From: Desulfovibrio inopinatus DSM 10711
GTDB lineage: Bacteria; Desulfobacterota; Desulfovibrionia; Desulfovibrionales; Desulfovibrionaceae
Direction: 5' to 3'
Length of the DNA stretch: 64,000 bases
Assembly (NCBI RefSeq): GCF_000429305.1
Contig: NZ_KE386878.1
Location: 301,036-365,035 of the forward strand
Part shown: one piece after another, positions 51,377 through 60,928 of the stretch
Position numbering within the stretch: the stretch's first letter is position 1
How the letters are laid out: each line of letters opens with the position of its first letter
Translations under genes and position numbers: made by a program
The notes under the pieces: model-generated
What the model was told of the DNA's origin: nothing
The model's input: the letters and a program-made list of their open reading frames with translations, nothing else
Database searches by the model: none

Positions 51377-52635
51377 GTCTGTTTTCCCACGCATTATTGA
51401 GTCTGCGCCTTGTCGGCCGCATCCAAATGTCGGCGCTGGCTGCGGTCAAAGCATTTATTCTGCGTGGGATATTCGTTGTTTCGGCTGTAGCTCTTGGCAT
51501 TGCTGCATTGACGGTCATTGTGGCTGCTGTAGATGGTGGACGAAAAAAAGCACTGGAAATCGTGGATTGGTTTGGCCCGGATGCGGCTTTTGTTTTGGGT
51601 GGAGATATTCGAAATCGTCCCGTTGGGCAGCGCGTGCTCACGTTAAGTTGGGCTGATGCCGAACGTATCGCCCAGTCGTTACCGGGGGCGTATAAAGTCC
51701 TACCCATGCGGGCTAAATTTGGATTACGTGTCAAGGCGGGCAATACTTCCGCGGATCTCCCTACTCTGGTTGGAGCAACGGAAAATTATGGATCGGCCTG
51801 GAACTGGCCATTGGTTGAAGGACGAGATTTGACCCGCGAGGATGTTGAACGCGGGGCCAAAGTTGCATTAATCGGTGACGAGACGGCACGCAATATATTT
51901 GGCCAGACGTCGCCTATCGGTCAAATCGTTCGAGTTGGCGACCTGGCTGTCCGCATAGTCGGAAGACTGGCCTATCGTGGTGTTTCCGGTGGTGGCGGAG
52001 GGCAATCCGTCGATGATCGCATGGTTATTCCTCTCACGACTCTGACACAACGGTTTAATATGGATCGACAGTATTTCCGGGCACTACGCGTCAAATTTTA
52101 TGATCCGTCCCGTATGGCGGATCATGTAGAAAACTTGCGCGCTCTGCTGCGGCATAACCACCATTTGCAGGATGGGGAGGATGACGACTTTACGATTCTG
52201 ACTGCACAGGAGATATTGAAGTTTTTGACGATGTTTACCGGCGGGCTCGTGGTGTTTCTTGGCATCACGGCGACCGTCGCCATTTTTGTGGGGGGATTTG
52301 TGTTGGCCAACCTCATGTATCTCAGTGTGAGTGAACGCAAGCAGGAAATAGGTTTGCGCAAAGCGGTCGGCGCGACGAGGTTTGCCATTACCATACAGTT
52401 TTTGAGCGAAGCGGTGTATTTGACTCTTTTGGGTTCCTTCTGTGGAATTGGACTCGGGATTGCCATTGCTGAGCTATTGACGCGTACGGGCCAAATAGAG
52501 ATCGTTCTTTCAACAAAAATTTTTGTGCTCTCTACGCTTTCTTCCGTACTTATTGCTATCGCATTCGGTCTCAAACCTGCCCGGCAAGCCGCTGCCATGA
52601 ACCCTATAGAGGCGTTACGCGGTGGGGGAGACTAG
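51373..52635 (+). CDS. MacB-like ABC transporter permease (FtsX/MacB family)
   Basis: A 420-residue membrane protein with one N-terminal transmembrane segment, a periplasmic MacB-PCD domain (about 60-270), and three C-terminal segments with the FtsX-type motif VSERKQEIGLRKAVGATR. It forms a mechanotransmission exporter with the adaptor and ATPase encoded just before it; the cargo is unknown (lipoproteins, siderophores or macrolide-like molecules are options). It converges on cbiD with only 14 bases between. Confidence 0.92.
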   Translation: MSLFSHALLSLRLVGRIQMSALAAVKAFILRGIFVVSAVALGIAALTVIVAAVDGGRKKALEIVDWFGPDAAFVLGGDIRNRPVGQRVLTLSWADAERIAQSLPGAYKVLPMRAKFGLRVKAGNTSADLPTLVGATENYGSAWNWPLVEGRDLTREDVERGAKVALIGDETARNIFGQTSPIGQIVRVGDLAVRIVGRLAYRGVSGGGGGQSVDDRMVIPLTTLTQRFNMDRQYFRALRVKFYDPSRMADHVENLRALLRHNHHLQDGEDDDFTILTAQEILKFLTMFTGGLVVFLGITATVAIFVGGFVLANLMYLSVSERKQEIGLRKAVGATRFAITIQFLSEAVYLTLLGSFCGIGLGIAIAELLTRTGQIEIVLSTKIFVLSTLSSVLIAIAFGLKPARQAAAMNPIEALRGGGD

Positions 52636-52649
52636 GGAGGCATTCTTCC

Positions 52650-53780
52650 TCAAACGTTTATTGTATGCTCCTTTGGTACGGCGTCGCTTTCCCACAGAAT
52701 AGTACCGTCGAAATCAAAGACGTGAAGCCGTTTCGGAAGGGGAGAGAGCGTCGTAAGAAATGCCAGCGCGGACTGACCTATGGTATCGATGAAATGAGAT
52801 GCTTCAGCGCAACCTGCAACGAGTTCCAGCACATGGCGTGCCGTAACAGCAGTTTCAATGCGTCGGGTTATTTCTTCAGGAATTCCACACTGTAGAGCGG
52901 TCTTCGCTATGGCAGAGAAGTCAATATGAGAGACGTGTGCATGTGTATGAGCGTATTGTTGACTGATTTTGACGAGCTTGCCAAAAAACAGACCGAAGAC
53001 CATGTCATGAAAACCTGCGCGAGTCACAGCAGAGACGGTATGTCCAACATAGTCGGCCATATGGACGTACGCAATGGCGGGAGCGTGAGGGTTGCGATTT
53101 CTGAGGAATCGTTCGGATTTTCGGCCTGTGGTGAGAAAGATAGTGGTGATGCCTTGAGCTCGAGCAACGGATAGACTTTCGTCAATGGCGGCTTTCCAGG
53201 CTTCGCTACTGTACGGCACGACAATACCTGATGTTCCGAGAATAGAAATCCCTCCCACGATGCCTAGCCGAGGATTTAAGGTCTTTTGAGCAATCGTTTC
53301 ACCATCTTCAACTTCAATGACAAGACGCAAGCCTGGCAGTGTGGGGCTCACTTCGGCAACAGCACGTTTGATTTGTGCCAACGGCGCAGGGTTAATCGCG
53401 GCGTGCCCGACAGGAACAGGGAGGCCGGGTAACGTGACACGACCGACTCCACGACCACCTTCGACAATGATATCGCAGGGTTGAGTATGGTTTATGCGAC
53501 TGGCTCGACAGGATATCCGTGCCCGGTGTGTTGCATCCGGGTCATCGCCTCCATCTTTGATGACCAATGCGGCACTTTCTTCCTGGCTGATGGCCCAGAC
53601 ACGTGCAAGGGGGATGTCGAGTCTCGTTGTATCGTCCAGAGGTGCTCCCGGTGGAACCGGTATATTGACGGATGTGCAGGAGTGACCAAAGACAAGGTGT
53701 ATGATGGCGGCTTTGGCCGCAGCTGCAGCCGCCGATCCTGTCGTGAAGCCTTGGCGCAAAGTGGACGAATTATATTTCAT
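52650..53780 (-). CDS. cbiD: cobalt-precorrin-5B (C1)-methyltransferase
   Basis: A 376-residue CbiD of the anaerobic cobalamin pathway, which methylates C1 of cobalt-precorrin-5B. The family start RQGFTTGSAAAAAAKAA is present, with IVEGGRGVGRVTLPGLP and GTSGIVVPYS in the core. ATG at 53780 is used; an open frame continues upstream to 53813. The last about 25 residues (LHVFDFDGTILWESDAV) resemble the start of a HAD motif, which is unusual for CbiD and may be chance. The pathway continues with the CbiET and CobM genes at about 60 kb. Confidence 0.9.
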   Translation of the reverse strand: MKYNSSTLRQGFTTGSAAAAAAKAAIIHLVFGHSCTSVNIPVPPGAPLDDTTRLDIPLARVWAISQEESAALVIKDGGDDPDATHRARISCRASRINHTQPCDIIVEGGRGVGRVTLPGLPVPVGHAAINPAPLAQIKRAVAEVSPTLPGLRLVIEVEDGETIAQKTLNPRLGIVGGISILGTSGIVVPYSSEAWKAAIDESLSVARAQGITTIFLTTGRKSERFLRNRNPHAPAIAYVHMADYVGHTVSAVTRAGFHDMVFGLFFGKLVKISQQYAHTHAHVSHIDFSAIAKTALQCGIPEEITRRIETAVTARHVLELVAGCAEASHFIDTIGQSALAFLTTLSPLPKRLHVFDFDGTILWESDAVPKEHTINV

Positions 53781-53846
53781 GGTGGCAATTTTGCAGAAGC
53801 TTATCCTCAGCACTTTGAGCGATGACGGTGGATTTCTACGCGGGGA

Positions 53847-55616
53847 TTATTGCATGGAAGGAAGTGTCACGGTGAAAATAGTTCCTTCGCCGGGTGTTGA
53901 TTGCACCTTGATCGTCCCGTTGTAGTGTTCGACAATACCTCGGCAAATGGCCAATCCCAGACCGGTTCCGGAAGGTTTGTCTTCGAGTGTGTCGCGCTCA
54001 ACCTGACGAAACGTTTCAAAGATAGAGTCGAGATATTCTGGAGGAATGCCAACACCAGTATCGGCAATTTCAACATGAAGGGTGCCATTCTGCGCTTTGG
54101 CCTCAATCGTGACGGAGCCTTCTTTCGTAAATTTACAGGCGTTGTCGAGCAAATTGATAAGCATCTGTTCAAATCGATCGGGATCAATAAGGATTGTCGG
54201 TAAATTCTTCGCAATGCGGATGTCGAGATCGACATCGGGTTTATTGTCAAATTGAGTGCGTACAGCCGAGGCCGCACTCAGGATCGACACCTCCGGGGTC
54301 ACAGGTCGGTCCCTCCACTGCATACGCCCGGCTTCGATTTTCGATAAATCCAACATGTCATCGATGAGTCGTGACAAGCGTGCTCCTTCGCTTTCAATAA
54401 TAGACAAATTCGCTTTGATGCGAGTGGCTTTGCTATGGAGTCGTCTGTCGCTTGCAACACTGGAAAGGAAATACCGATCAAGATCTCTATCCACGAGCTT
54501 GGCAAATCCCCGTATGGACGTCAGAGGGGTGCGGAGTTCATGAGAAACCGATGAGACCATCATGGACTTCAATGCATCCATGGCTCGCAGACGTTCATTC
54601 GCGGCTTCGAGTTCTTCGGCCTTGTGACGGAGATCCTTTGTTCGTTCGAGAACAATGCCTTCAAGTTTACGGTTGATATGGGCGAGTTCGGATTGGGCAT
54701 TCTTTCGTCGACTGATTTCATGCTCCAGTTTTCTATTGGAGGAGGTCAATCGCTCTGTAGCTTGCCGAACTTTTCGTCTGAGTTGCCAGTTCCATAATGC
54801 CACGAAGAAAAAGGCGAGAATAAACCCCAAGCCGATAAGCACGGCTTTATCCCAAGGGAAAAAGATATCCGCTCCACCGGTATGGTTGCGACTTCCAAGT
54901 TGACCTCCTCTTTTGAGACGTTGGCTATCAATAGCGGTATTGAGGCGATCGAGAAGAACGGTCCTCCCTTGTTTTACTGCCGCTGCGATGGGAAGGATGA
55001 GAACCGGGGCACTCGTGTGGTGGAAGGAGGTTTCCAATTGTTCGGGGGAAAAGTGCAGCTTGGCTAATGCCAAAGGAGAGCAGAAAGCCTGGATTTCACC
55101 TTGTTCGGCAGCTGCGTACAATTCTTTTGCGCTGTTGAAATGAACAACGGTAAAATTGACGTTGCCCTGCGCTTTGATCTCTCTGGCAATTGGCATGGAG
55201 TCTATAACACCGACGTGGAGTCCAGCGACATCGTGGAGTCCGGTAATCAGGCCTAGGCCTGCTTGGTAAAAGAGATATATATCAATATGATGATAACTTT
55301 TTGTTAATGTCAGCCCTGGAAGAAGGGGAGAACCGATAACGGGGGAAACAAAATCGGCGCGGTCTTCAAGAACATCGTGCTGTGCGTTTTGAAGCGAATC
55401 GAATAAGTAAATGAGTTCAAATTGTTGAGTTTTGAGAGCTCTACGCCAGAATCCGAGATTGGAGCCGTCGGGAAGCCCCTGTTCGTTGATGAATTGCAAA
55501 GGGTAAATATTGTCTGGGCCGGACATGACAAGATGATCTTGCGCCGTAGCTCGACATGGCAACACGCATAGCCAAATCAGGCAAAAAGAAACAAAGGCAT
55601 GGAGTTTGAAAGACAT
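53847..55616 (-). CDS. sensor histidine kinase with periplasmic solute-binding domain
   Basis: A 589-residue kinase. After a signal segment (about 5-22) the periplasmic part (25-245) resembles a bacterial solute-binding (SBP_bac_3) domain; a transmembrane segment (262-283; LIGLGFILAFFFVALWNW) leads to a coiled coil (290-340), the HisKA domain with phosphoacceptor His in SSVSHELRTP (near 358), and the HATPase with DNACKF and GTGLGLAIC. It should sense a small periplasmic ligand. ATG at 55616 was chosen because it puts the signal segment at the N-terminus. No response regulator is adjacent. Confidence 0.88.
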   Translation of the reverse strand: MSFKLHAFVSFCLIWLCVLPCRATAQDHLVMSGPDNIYPLQFINEQGLPDGSNLGFWRRALKTQQFELIYLFDSLQNAQHDVLEDRADFVSPVIGSPLLPGLTLTKSYHHIDIYLFYQAGLGLITGLHDVAGLHVGVIDSMPIAREIKAQGNVNFTVVHFNSAKELYAAAEQGEIQAFCSPLALAKLHFSPEQLETSFHHTSAPVLILPIAAAVKQGRTVLLDRLNTAIDSQRLKRGGQLGSRNHTGGADIFFPWDKAVLIGLGFILAFFFVALWNWQLRRKVRQATERLTSSNRKLEHEISRRKNAQSELAHINRKLEGIVLERTKDLRHKAEELEAANERLRAMDALKSMMVSSVSHELRTPLTSIRGFAKLVDRDLDRYFLSSVASDRRLHSKATRIKANLSIIESEGARLSRLIDDMLDLSKIEAGRMQWRDRPVTPEVSILSAASAVRTQFDNKPDVDLDIRIAKNLPTILIDPDRFEQMLINLLDNACKFTKEGSVTIEAKAQNGTLHVEIADTGVGIPPEYLDSIFETFRQVERDTLEDKPSGTGLGLAICRGIVEHYNGTIKVQSTPGEGTIFTVTLPSMQ

Positions 55617-55803
55617 TGCGACCATTTGGAATGTTGAAAGATGGAATAGTCTGCATTGTCTAACAATTTTGAGACGATACGTGACCTGGTCAGCTCTCGT
55701 CGTCACTGTGAATCTCCAAAGTACCCACACGACCAATACGAGTTGCTTGGTCAAGAGGTAGCCTTCCTTTTAGAGCAACGCAAGTGAAAGAAGTGCGATA
55801 TCT

Positions 55804-56499
55804 TTATGAAATTTGGTCGCATTCAATATGCGTCGAAGCAACGAACCACTTGGTCAACCATAGCCATACCCAGGGTATTGTCACGATAAAAATTGAGCCG
55901 AGAAGCGCGACAAGAGAACGCCAAAGAACTTCATGCCCTCGACCGGTAAAGACGAATGTCATATTGGGAGCGTCTATATTTCTGAGGACCCATCGAATGA
56001 TGGCGGCATTGACCCAAGCCCACCCAATGATGGTAAAAATTGAAATGATGCTGAGAATCATCCATCCAATAAATGGTATAGCTCCACCACGAAAACGCAA
56101 CGCAATGGTATCGTCAAGACGCGTATGACTTATGTACCACTTTAAAATACCCCAGGTGAAAAGTTGGACAATGATGAACAGTCCAAAACCGAGTAGAATC
56201 GTTGCCGGGTCAAACTGATCTGAGGTTTCCTGTTGAGCGGCGCCTTGGGCGAGGCCTCTAACGAAGTTCGCGAGGGTGAATCCCGCCATGAGTAACCATA
56301 CATTTGCAGGACGTCCTTCAAGGGAAAAACGTCGTCCGTCACTTGTGACAGTGTTATTATTGAACCAGCGATAAAATGGAACCATCCCCCAGGCCGTTGT
56401 GACTATAGGAATAGTAGTGAGAATAAGCCACAGTCCCTTTAACAGTGCATCAATTGCCGTGCCTTCAAAACGCAGGTTAACAATGCGTGAAGTCTTCAT
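55804..56499 (-). CDS. polytopic membrane protein (DUF898-like)
   Basis: A 231-residue membrane protein with about five hydrophobic segments. Two halves look related: each contains a Trp-rich turn with an aromatic-NT/ST element (YRWFNNNTVTSDGRRF and TKWFVASTHIECDQ). This reminds me of the DUF898/YjgN family, but the assignment is tentative. It lies between two sensor kinases on the same strand and could be a signalling partner or a separate transporter. Confidence 0.6.
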   Translation of the reverse strand: MKTSRIVNLRFEGTAIDALLKGLWLILTTIPIVTTAWGMVPFYRWFNNNTVTSDGRRFSLEGRPANVWLLMAGFTLANFVRGLAQGAAQQETSDQFDPATILLGFGLFIIVQLFTWGILKWYISHTRLDDTIALRFRGGAIPFIGWMILSIISIFTIIGWAWVNAAIIRWVLRNIDAPNMTFVFTGRGHEVLWRSLVALLGSIFIVTIPWVWLWLTKWFVASTHIECDQIS

Positions 56500-56523
56500 A
56501 ATGAACTCCTCCGGAAGTTGGTG

Positions 56524-57723
56524 TCACGGATTCGGTCGATTTGGTGGCTGTTTCAGAGGGAGTGTCACAACAACATGTGTTCCTTCGTTTTCTGACGTCG
56601 TGAACAGGATATCACCATGATGGGCATGTGCGATAAGCTTGGCGCTATAGGTTCCGAGGCCGGTGCCTCCAGATTTGCCACTGGTGACATAGCGTTCAAA
56701 AAAACGTTCGCGAATGTCTTCTGGGACTGTCCCTTGGTTATGAATATCAATATGGACATTTGGGTTACGGCACGACACGGAGATCGTTACAATTTCGTTT
56801 GCCGGAGATGCTTCGAGTGCGTTTTTCACAAGGTTATCGATCATTGAACGTATGAGGTGCTCTTCGGCATCAATGAGAAATTCTTCATTGAAGTCCATCG
56901 GGTGAGTGTTCAGCAGATGACGTCGAACAATGTTTTTCTTTTCCGCCGGTTCATGCAGCTCAAGATCAACACTTTTGATAACCTGGATAAGGTTGACGGG
57001 TTTCGGTGCGAGTTCGTACGTATTTTCTTCCATTTTAAAAATATCGCGCGATAAGCTGAGGCGGTTGAGCAGGTCCTTCGACATGTCGTAGATCATGGTG
57101 GCCCACTCATTCTCACGGTCACTGAGGTTGTCACTTTTCAGGAGAAGTTTGGCAAAACCACCGATCCCGATAAGCGGAGACTTGAGATCATGGCGAACAA
57201 CGCGTTGCACATCTTCATTGAGTCGTTCCAAGCGCTTACGTTCGGAAATGTCGCGAATAATGCCAGCGAAAAAAATTCCTTTATTTGTTGTCCACGTCGA
57301 TAAAGACAGTTCAAGAGGGAATTCATTTCCGTTTTTACGCAATCCTTCCACCTCTACCGTATTGCCAATATGGTGTGGTTCGCCCGTTTTCAAGTAGCGT
57401 TCAATGCCGTCATCATGGCGCTGTTGATATCGCTGGGGCATGAGGATGGAAGACGGTTTCCCGAGGATTTCATCTTCGGTGTAGCCAAAAATTTTTTTTG
57501 CGGCATTGTTCCAGAACGTGATGTCACCTTTGACATCCGTCACGATAATAGCATCGACGGCTGTTTCTGAAACAAATCTGAATTTTTCTTCGCTATCGCG
57601 GAGTTTGGCCTCCATAGCCAGGCATTGACGTCGCAAATGCTCGATGTCACGCTCTTGGTCAATGACGAGAAGTTCTGGGTCTTGCTGGGGACTGGGGAAA
57701 GCCATTTCATCATGCATGGTCAT
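56524..57723 (-). CDS. PAS-domain sensor histidine kinase
   Basis: A 399-residue soluble kinase with an N-terminal coiled coil (about 15-45), a PAS domain with attached PAC (about 45-165; VDAIIVTDVKGDITFWN), the HisKA region with VVRHDLKSPL (His near 178), and a HATPase (DNLVKNALEAS, GTGLGTYSAK). The phosphoacceptor reads HDLKSP, common in this subfamily. The stop is 24 bases before the membrane-protein gene. No cognate response regulator is in the neighbourhood. Confidence 0.87.
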   Translation of the reverse strand: MTMHDEMAFPSPQQDPELLVIDQERDIEHLRRQCLAMEAKLRDSEEKFRFVSETAVDAIIVTDVKGDITFWNNAAKKIFGYTEDEILGKPSSILMPQRYQQRHDDGIERYLKTGEPHHIGNTVEVEGLRKNGNEFPLELSLSTWTTNKGIFFAGIIRDISERKRLERLNEDVQRVVRHDLKSPLIGIGGFAKLLLKSDNLSDRENEWATMIYDMSKDLLNRLSLSRDIFKMEENTYELAPKPVNLIQVIKSVDLELHEPAEKKNIVRRHLLNTHPMDFNEEFLIDAEEHLIRSMIDNLVKNALEASPANEIVTISVSCRNPNVHIDIHNQGTVPEDIRERFFERYVTSGKSGGTGLGTYSAKLIAHAHHGDILFTTSENEGTHVVVTLPLKQPPNRPNP

Positions 57724-57944
57724 TCTGTGTTTTTGTGGTTATGTATCATCATAACCTAATTCTTTTTGTTCAGTGTGTCATAGCGTTTTAAGCATGGCAA
57801 TTGGAAACGGTAATTTTGCGTAAAAAGACAAGCATTGCAAGACAATCGAAAACAACTTAAGGAAAATAATGGTTGAGGAGGAAGGCCTTTTGCCTGTCGT
57901 AAAGCATAGGGCAGTGTCGTTTGAGAAACCAGCAGCAATGCATC

Positions 57945-58784
57945 ATGACCGATTCTCGAGCCAAATTACTCACCCTGGTTGATAAGATACCCGCTTTTTC
58001 ACAAAGTGTGAACCGTATCCTGCAATTGACTTCAGATATGAACTGTTCACCGAAGGAGCTGTTGTCTGTTGTCGAGCATGATCCAATTTTAACTATGAAA
58101 ATTCTGCGCCTCGTTAATTCTCCTGTCTTTGGCTTGGCGCAGCAAATCACCTCTATTTCTCACGCGCTTGTGTATATTGGTCTGAATACATTGAAGAATA
58201 TTACCTTGAGTCTGGCCGTTATCGGAGCGTTACCACGAAAAAATAAAGCCGGTTTCGATATCAATGCTTTTTGGTTGCATTGTCTCGCTGTCGGTGTTTC
58301 TGCGAGACAGCTTGGCGAACATATAGGTATATCCCGCGCTCAGGCTGGGGATTTGTTTGTTGCAGGGCTTTTGCATGATATCGGGAAAGTCATCTTTGCT
58401 CTGTATGAGCCGGAGCTTTATAAGTCGGCTTTGGCGCAAGCCGCCTCTGGCATCACTCCACTGCATGAAGCAGAGCAACAATTTTTGAACGATACGCATG
58501 CGAATATGGGCGCACTGTTGGCTGAAAAGTGGGTTTTGCCCGTCCCATTGCGTGACAGCATTGCTCACCACCATTCTCTCGGAGAGCGTCCGAGCTCCGT
58601 TGTGGCCTGCGTCTTTGCGGCAAATCAGGCCGCTAAAAAATTGCACTACGGTTTTGCCGGAAACGTGGTGATTGATGAATTTCCAGATGCTGTCCAAGAT
58701 CGGCTGGGCCTTGATCAGGAAGGGGCGCTTCAAGTGCTCCAGGGAGTTGATGAACTTGTGGAAAAGGCAAAGCTGTTCATATAA
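57945..58784 (+). CDS. HDOD domain protein
   Basis: A 279-residue HDOD-type signalling protein. It contains the helical HDOD fold with LLHDIGKVIF near residue 150, and the entry NRILQLTSDMNCSPKELLSVVEHDP that is typical of the family. HDOD proteins usually lack phosphodiesterase activity and act as signal adaptors, often with c-di-GMP or type III networks, although here the HD pair itself is kept. ATG at 57945 is used; a TTG at 57921 is also open. It is followed by the MBL-fold gene 17 bases later. Confidence 0.85.
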   Translation: MTDSRAKLLTLVDKIPAFSQSVNRILQLTSDMNCSPKELLSVVEHDPILTMKILRLVNSPVFGLAQQITSISHALVYIGLNTLKNITLSLAVIGALPRKNKAGFDINAFWLHCLAVGVSARQLGEHIGISRAQAGDLFVAGLLHDIGKVIFALYEPELYKSALAQAASGITPLHEAEQQFLNDTHANMGALLAEKWVLPVPLRDSIAHHHSLGERPSSVVACVFAANQAAKKLHYGFAGNVVIDEFPDAVQDRLGLDQEGALQVLQGVDELVEKAKLFI

Positions 58785-58801
58785 TTCTTCCAGGAGAAAC
58801 C

Positions 58802-59683
58802 ATGCGCATCACCATGTGGGGGGTACGTGGTTCCATTCCCGCCCCCGGACCTGAGACTGTTCGTTATGGCGGCAACACAACGTGTCTTGAAGTCGTGACA
58901 TCGGATGACAAGCGCATTATTCTTGATGCTGGTTCCGGGATACGGGCGCTCGGTCTTGAGTTGGCCAAAAACATGCCTCTTTCTTGTGATATCTTCATTA
59001 CCCATACACATTGGGATCATATTCAAGGATTGCCGTTTTTTGTGCCACTTTTCGTTCCGAACAACGATATACGAATACGGGGAACATTCGACCCGGTTTC
59101 CATGAAAGGCATTGACGAGATATTGGCCGTTCAGATGGAATATTGTTATTTTCCTGTTCGAAGTACGGAATTGAAAGCAAATATCCGTTATGATTCCATC
59201 CGTGAACGGCAAACCATACAGGTCGGAACAGCAACCGTGTCATCCATCCTGATGAATCATCCCGTGCTGACATTTGGGTATAAAATTGAAGATAGTGGCA
59301 AATCGTTTTTTTTTACAGGCGATCATGAACATTACGCCAATATATTCTCCCCGGAGGATCAGGAATACGAAGAATTCGAGAAGCTTGTTGCCGCGAAGAG
59401 TGCCAATTTGCTCGAATTTATAGATGGTGTCGATTATGTAGTGGCTGATGCGCAGTATACGCAGGCCGAATATCCGTCTCGTGTAGGGTGGGGGCATGCC
59501 ACGTTGGACGACTGTGTTGCTTTGGGACGTCAAGCCAATGTCGGCCATCTTTGTTTAACGCATCACGAGCCAACACGGACTGACGATGCTCTGGAGTCGA
59601 TTTTTGCTGATCTTCTTCACCGTAACGCCGATATGGCCAATAAGCTTTCTCTTGCCTTTGAGGGAAAGGTTATCGAACTTTGA
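58802..59683 (+). CDS. MBL-fold metallohydrolase
   Basis: A 293-residue protein with the metal site HTHWDH (about 62-67), later His/Asp ligands (FTGDHEHY, HHEPTR) and the substrate-domain start RITMWGVRGSIPAPGPETVRYGGNTTC. The length and this N-terminal block resemble the MBL hydrolases often encoded near cyclic-nucleotide or HDOD proteins, including some predicted phosphodiesterases. Substrate unknown. It probably shares a transcript with the HDOD gene. Confidence 0.88.
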   Translation: MRITMWGVRGSIPAPGPETVRYGGNTTCLEVVTSDDKRIILDAGSGIRALGLELAKNMPLSCDIFITHTHWDHIQGLPFFVPLFVPNNDIRIRGTFDPVSMKGIDEILAVQMEYCYFPVRSTELKANIRYDSIRERQTIQVGTATVSSILMNHPVLTFGYKIEDSGKSFFFTGDHEHYANIFSPEDQEYEEFEKLVAAKSANLLEFIDGVDYVVADAQYTQAEYPSRVGWGHATLDDCVALGRQANVGHLCLTHHEPTRTDDALESIFADLLHRNADMANKLSLAFEGKVIEL

Positions 59684-59710
59684 TCCGGCGTAAGCCGCTC
59701 TGCTCATTAT

Positions 59711-60922
59711 ATGCCGTCTCTTCATGTCATCGGTCTGGGAATGGCCGAAACGTCATTGTCTGCTTCGCTTGCCGAGGTGGTCGCCTCGGCCGATGTTGTT
59801 GCCTGTGCTCCACGATTGTGCTCGTGTCTTGGTAAAATTCATGTGCCGGTCATCCCCATTGGCTCCCCGTTGTCCGACGTTCAACAGGCTGTTCGCCAAG
59901 CATTGGATGAGGGAAAGACAGTTGCGCTCCTTACCTCCGGTGATCCTTTATTCTATGGTATTGGGAATTGGCTGCTTTCTCATTTCGATACCAGTGAATT
60001 GGTTTTTCATCCGGCAGTTACCGCGATCCATGCGGCCTGCGCACGTATCAAACGGCCTGCTCACGATCTTCCAGTTGTTTCGTTGCATGGTCGCGCAGCT
60101 CTGCCGAAACTTTTTGCGACGTTGGCCCGCTCCATGGCGGTTGCGGTGTACACCGATCCCGTCAACACCCCGAATCGTATTGCCGAAGGTGTGTTCCAGC
60201 GAGGAGGGGACCACTATTCCATGTGGGTATGCCAGGATATGGGAGCGCCGACGGAAACCGTGGAACACCTTCGTTTGCCCGAAGCCGCCATGCGGTCTTT
60301 TTCTCCTCTCAACGTTGTCGTTCTTGAGCGTGACGCTCCGCCGGACATGGCGCTCCATCTGGGAATGCCGGACGAGCTTTTTGTCCCTTATGGACATCCG
60401 TTTACGAAATGGCCTGTACGAGCAGCGGTGCTGGCTTCATTGTCGATAGCACCCAAACATACGGTGTGGGATCTTGGCGCCAGTATTGGGACGGTCTCGT
60501 TGGAGGCGTCGGTATTGGCACACAATGGATGCGTTTGCGCTGTGGAACGTCTCTCCGAGCGCGTTGAGGTCATGCGCGATTTGATCCGAAAGAGCGGGGC
60601 GTTACATATTGAAACGGTTGTGTCCGATGTCGTGACAGCAATTGATGCATTACCTGATCCGGACCGTATCTTTGTGGGAGGAGGAGCAGGCACGCAGTTC
60701 GATGTGATTGAAACCGCATTGGCGCGGCTACCTTGTGGGGGACGCATGACGGTTGCATGTGTTTTATTGGGAAGTTTGAGTACGGTGTTGGACGGGTTTA
60801 GACGGAAAGGTATCCAAACCACAGTAACTGAAATTCAGGCGGCTGTTTCTGAACCGCTTGGGCAAGATCGCCGCCTTGTGAGTCGTAATCCGGTCTTTCT
60901 TGTGACTGCAGAAAAAGAGTAA
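59711..60922 (+). CDS. cbiET: bifunctional cobalt-precorrin-7 methyltransferase/decarboxylase
   Basis: A 403-residue fusion. The N-terminal CbiE part (1-200) has the SAM/uroporphyrin-methylase start LHVIGLGM and LLTSGDPLFYGIGNW. The C-terminal CbiT part (about 215-403) is a class I methyltransferase (VWDLGASIGTVSLEA, VGGGAGTQFDVI). Together they methylate C5 and C15 and decarboxylate C12. It precedes cobM by 6 bases in one operon; cbiD for an earlier step lies 6 kb away on the other strand. Confidence 0.94.
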   Translation: MPSLHVIGLGMAETSLSASLAEVVASADVVACAPRLCSCLGKIHVPVIPIGSPLSDVQQAVRQALDEGKTVALLTSGDPLFYGIGNWLLSHFDTSELVFHPAVTAIHAACARIKRPAHDLPVVSLHGRAALPKLFATLARSMAVAVYTDPVNTPNRIAEGVFQRGGDHYSMWVCQDMGAPTETVEHLRLPEAAMRSFSPLNVVVLERDAPPDMALHLGMPDELFVPYGHPFTKWPVRAAVLASLSIAPKHTVWDLGASIGTVSLEASVLAHNGCVCAVERLSERVEVMRDLIRKSGALHIETVVSDVVTAIDALPDPDRIFVGGGAGTQFDVIETALARLPCGGRMTVACVLLGSLSTVLDGFRRKGIQTTVTEIQAAVSEPLGQDRRLVSRNPVFLVTAEKE

Positions 60923-60928
60923 CTATTC

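Noticed and set aside
53720-53846. cobalamin riboswitch upstream of cbiD
   Set aside because: Only 66 bases separate the genes, and no B12-box-like sequence was found.
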